This document shows, one piece after another, positions 13,954 to 14,695 of a DNA stretch of 14,695 nucleotides (position 1 is its first letter; each line of letters starts with the position of its first letter). The notes below the pieces were generated by a model, which was given only the letters and a program-made list of their open reading frames with translations, did not search any database and was not told where the DNA came from. Source of the DNA: an uncultured Eubacteriales bacterium (GTDB taxonomy: Bacteria; Bacillota; Clostridia; Oscillospirales; Oscillospiraceae). The DNA lies in the NCBI GenBank assembly GCA_900544945.1, contig UQXG01000045.1, forward strand, positions 1-14,695, read 5' to 3'. The position numbers and the translations under genes are program-made.

Positions 13954-14058
13954 CATAGAGCCATCCACTTCCTCCGGGATTCTCTGCCCGGGCCTGTGGG
14001 ATTTCTGGGTGTCGGCATTGTGGTGCTGGGCATGATTCTGAACTGCCTGTCCGGCTGA
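13954..14058 (+). pseudogene. Possible remnant of the C-terminus of a DMT/EamA-type transporter
   Basis: An open stretch of 34 codons ends at TGA 14056-14058. It reads AIHFLRDSLPGPVGFLG, then VGIVVLGMILNCLSG, a hydrophobic tail like the last helix of EamA/DMT permeases (LGxxLIxxGVxLN pattern). It has no start codon or RBS, and is preceded in frame by TGA at 13951-13953 right after a hairpin. It is therefore at most a decayed 3' end, perhaps left by a deletion. A chance hydrophobic reading is the main alternative. Confidence 0.3.
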
Positions 14059-14069
14059 GGGACGCAAAA

Positions 14070-14103
14070 ACAGGCGTATCATTCCTGGGAATGATACGCC
14101 TGT
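14070..14103 (-). terminator. 16-bp hairpin, copy 1
   Basis: ACAGGCGTATCATTCC (14070-14085) and GGAATGATACGCCTGT (14088-14103) form a perfect 16-bp stem around TG. On the minus strand it is followed by TTTTTGCG, so it can end transcripts coming from the PPDK gene. The same 34 bases recur at 14286-14319. Confidence 0.65.
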
Positions 14104-14122
14104 GAGATTGTCAAAGAACCAT

Positions 14123-14160
14123 GTCATTGCGAGCCAGTGCTCACACTGGCGTGGCAATCC
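14123..14160 (-). repeat. REP-like hairpin repeat, copy 2 (inverted)
   Basis: Reverse-oriented member of the family at 224-264. The outer arms are ATTGC (14126-14130) and GCAAT (14154-14158). The inner arms are GCCAGTG (14133-14139) and CACTGGC (14144-14150). The A-T pair that closes the inner stem in copy 1 is a G-C pair here, so pairing is kept despite the change. Confidence 0.7.
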
Positions 14161-14216
14161 CCCTGATATTCAAATATTTTCAATCCTAAACCAGTAGTTT
14201 TTACGTTCAACCGGGG

Positions 14217-14255
14217 GATTTCCACACCACTTAAGCGGACTGGTTCGGAATGACA
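14217..14255 (+). repeat. REP-like hairpin repeat, copy 3 (degenerate)
   Basis: Plus-oriented member with the recognisable edges GGATTTCCACACCA (14217-14230) and ACTGGTTCGGAATGAC (14240-14255). The outer arms still pair with one T-G wobble (ATTTC with GGAAT). The inner stem is largely lost, because CACTTAAGCGG replaces the central bases. It faces copy 2 head to head. Confidence 0.6.
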
Positions 14256-14285
14256 CCGTATCTTTCGGACTTTTTTGACACGCTG

Positions 14286-14319
14286 ACAGGCGTATCATTC
14301 CTGGGAATGATACGCCTGT
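14286..14319 (+). terminator. 16-bp hairpin, copy 2
   Basis: The same 34 bases as at 14070-14103, again a perfect 16-bp stem around TG. It is followed on the plus strand by TTCTTAG. Its flank TTTTGACA (14275-14282) matches the flank of copy 1 read on the minus strand (CTTTGACA), so the two copies are extended inverted repeats rather than a simple direct duplication. Confidence 0.6.
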
Positions 14320-14363
14320 TTCTTAGTTATCTACCCGGAACCCCATAAATGGGGTGGGGACTT

Positions 14364-14695
14364 TTAGCCCTTGATGGCAGCCTGGGCGGCAGCCAGACGG
14401 GCGATGGGGACACGGAAGGGAGAGCAGGAAACGTAGTTCAGGCCAATGCGATGGCAGAACTCCACGCTCACCGGGTCGCCGCCGTGCTCACCGCAGATGC
14501 CGCAGTGGAGGCTGGAACGGGTGGCCTTGCCCTTGGTGACGGCCATTTCCATCAGCGCGCCTACGCCGGTCTGATCCAGCTTGGCGAAGGGGTCGTTCTC
14601 GAAGATCTTGTGGGTATAGTAGGCGTTCAGGAACTTGCCCGCGTCGTCACGGCTGAAGCCGTAGGTCATCTGGGTCAGGTCGTTGGTGCCGAAGC
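14364..14695 (-). CDS. ppdK: Pyruvate,phosphate dikinase, C-terminal fragment (5' end outside window)
   Basis: The last 110 or so residues of pyruvate,phosphate dikinase, which interconverts pyruvate + ATP + Pi with PEP + AMP + PPi in the cytoplasm. The visible part starts in the TIM-barrel PEP/pyruvate domain at FGTNDLTQMTYGFSRDD. It contains the catalytic cysteine segment CGICGEHGGDPVSVEFCH and ends with GLNYVSCSPFRVPIARLAAA, the hallmark C-terminus of this enzyme. PEP synthase or enzyme I would carry different residues around the cysteine and a different tail. The gene is intact up to its TAA; the rest continues beyond base 14695. It converges with the permease-RraA cluster, with about 540 non-coding bases between them. 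Its product links the pyruvate expected from KDPG and RraA-type aldolases to PEP, which is a plausible metabolic tie but not proof of co-regulation. Confidence 0.95.
   Translation of the reverse strand, partial: FGTNDLTQMTYGFSRDDAGKFLNAYYTHKIFENDPFAKLDQTGVGALMEMAVTKGKATRSSLHCGICGEHGGDPVSVEFCHRIGLNYVSCSPFRVPIARLAAAQAAIKG

Noticed and set aside
14341..14354. Small CCCCA-TAAA-TGGGG hairpin as PPDK terminator
   Set aside because: It has only five pairs and no T tract on the minus strand. The 16-bp stem at 14070-14103 followed by TTTTT is a better candidate.

Overview
The window reads as a chromosomal stretch of a GC-rich anaerobic Firmicute. The best guess is an Oscillospirales-type gut Clostridium. 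This rests on strong GGAGG-type ribosome binding sites, sigma-A-like promoters, pyruvate,phosphate dikinase, a KDPG-aldolase/VOC fusion, and short palindromic intergenic repeats of a kind I associate with that group. The genus cannot be fixed from the sequence. I see no rRNA, tRNA, CRISPR array, transposase or phage gene.

Layout. (1) 1-454: the right part of a hairpin-rich MITE-like element, a palindromic tag, a REP-like hairpin and an extended -10 promoter. (2) 455-3527, plus strand: a tight three-gene operon of a multi-pass membrane protein, a CCA-adding enzyme with an HD domain, and a ComEC-like metallo-beta-lactamase lipoprotein with an Ada-type Cys cluster at its C-terminus. (3) 3528-3827: a second MITE-like element with the same tag, then a bidirectional terminator. 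(4) 3828-6968, minus strand: a LacI-family regulator, KDPG aldolase (eda) and KDG kinase (kdgK), which form the lower Entner-Doudoroff / hexuronate-type route from KDG to pyruvate plus glyceraldehyde-3-phosphate. (5) 6969-7479: a divergent regulatory region with a strong promoter for the regulator operon and a long structured leader for the plus-strand genes. (6) 7480-13821, plus strand: a GntP-like permease, a HyuA-family ASKHA ATPase without a HyuB partner, a small HExxH metallopeptidase-like protein, a small membrane protein with a PH-like tail, and two RraA/HMG-aldolase-like paralogues. (7) 13822-14363: terminators, a possible decayed transporter tail, and a nested inverted-repeat block. 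(8) 14364-14695, minus strand: the C-terminal end of pyruvate,phosphate dikinase, cut by the window edge.

How the genes may work together (inference). A regulator, a permease for an organic or sugar acid, an ATP-dependent HyuA-like enzyme, two class II aldolase-like RraA proteins and the KDG/KDPG branch sit around one divergent control region. This looks like a catabolic locus for an unusual acid whose carbon leaves as pyruvate, which the neighbouring PPDK could interconvert with PEP. The substrate is not evident. The metallopeptidase-like and PH-like proteins, translationally coupled inside the operon, have no obvious catabolic role and are the most original part of the gene content. On the DNA side, the best signal is the MITE-like family: its conserved flanks, and in one case its conserved loops, surround hairpin stems whose sequence has changed completely while pairing is kept.
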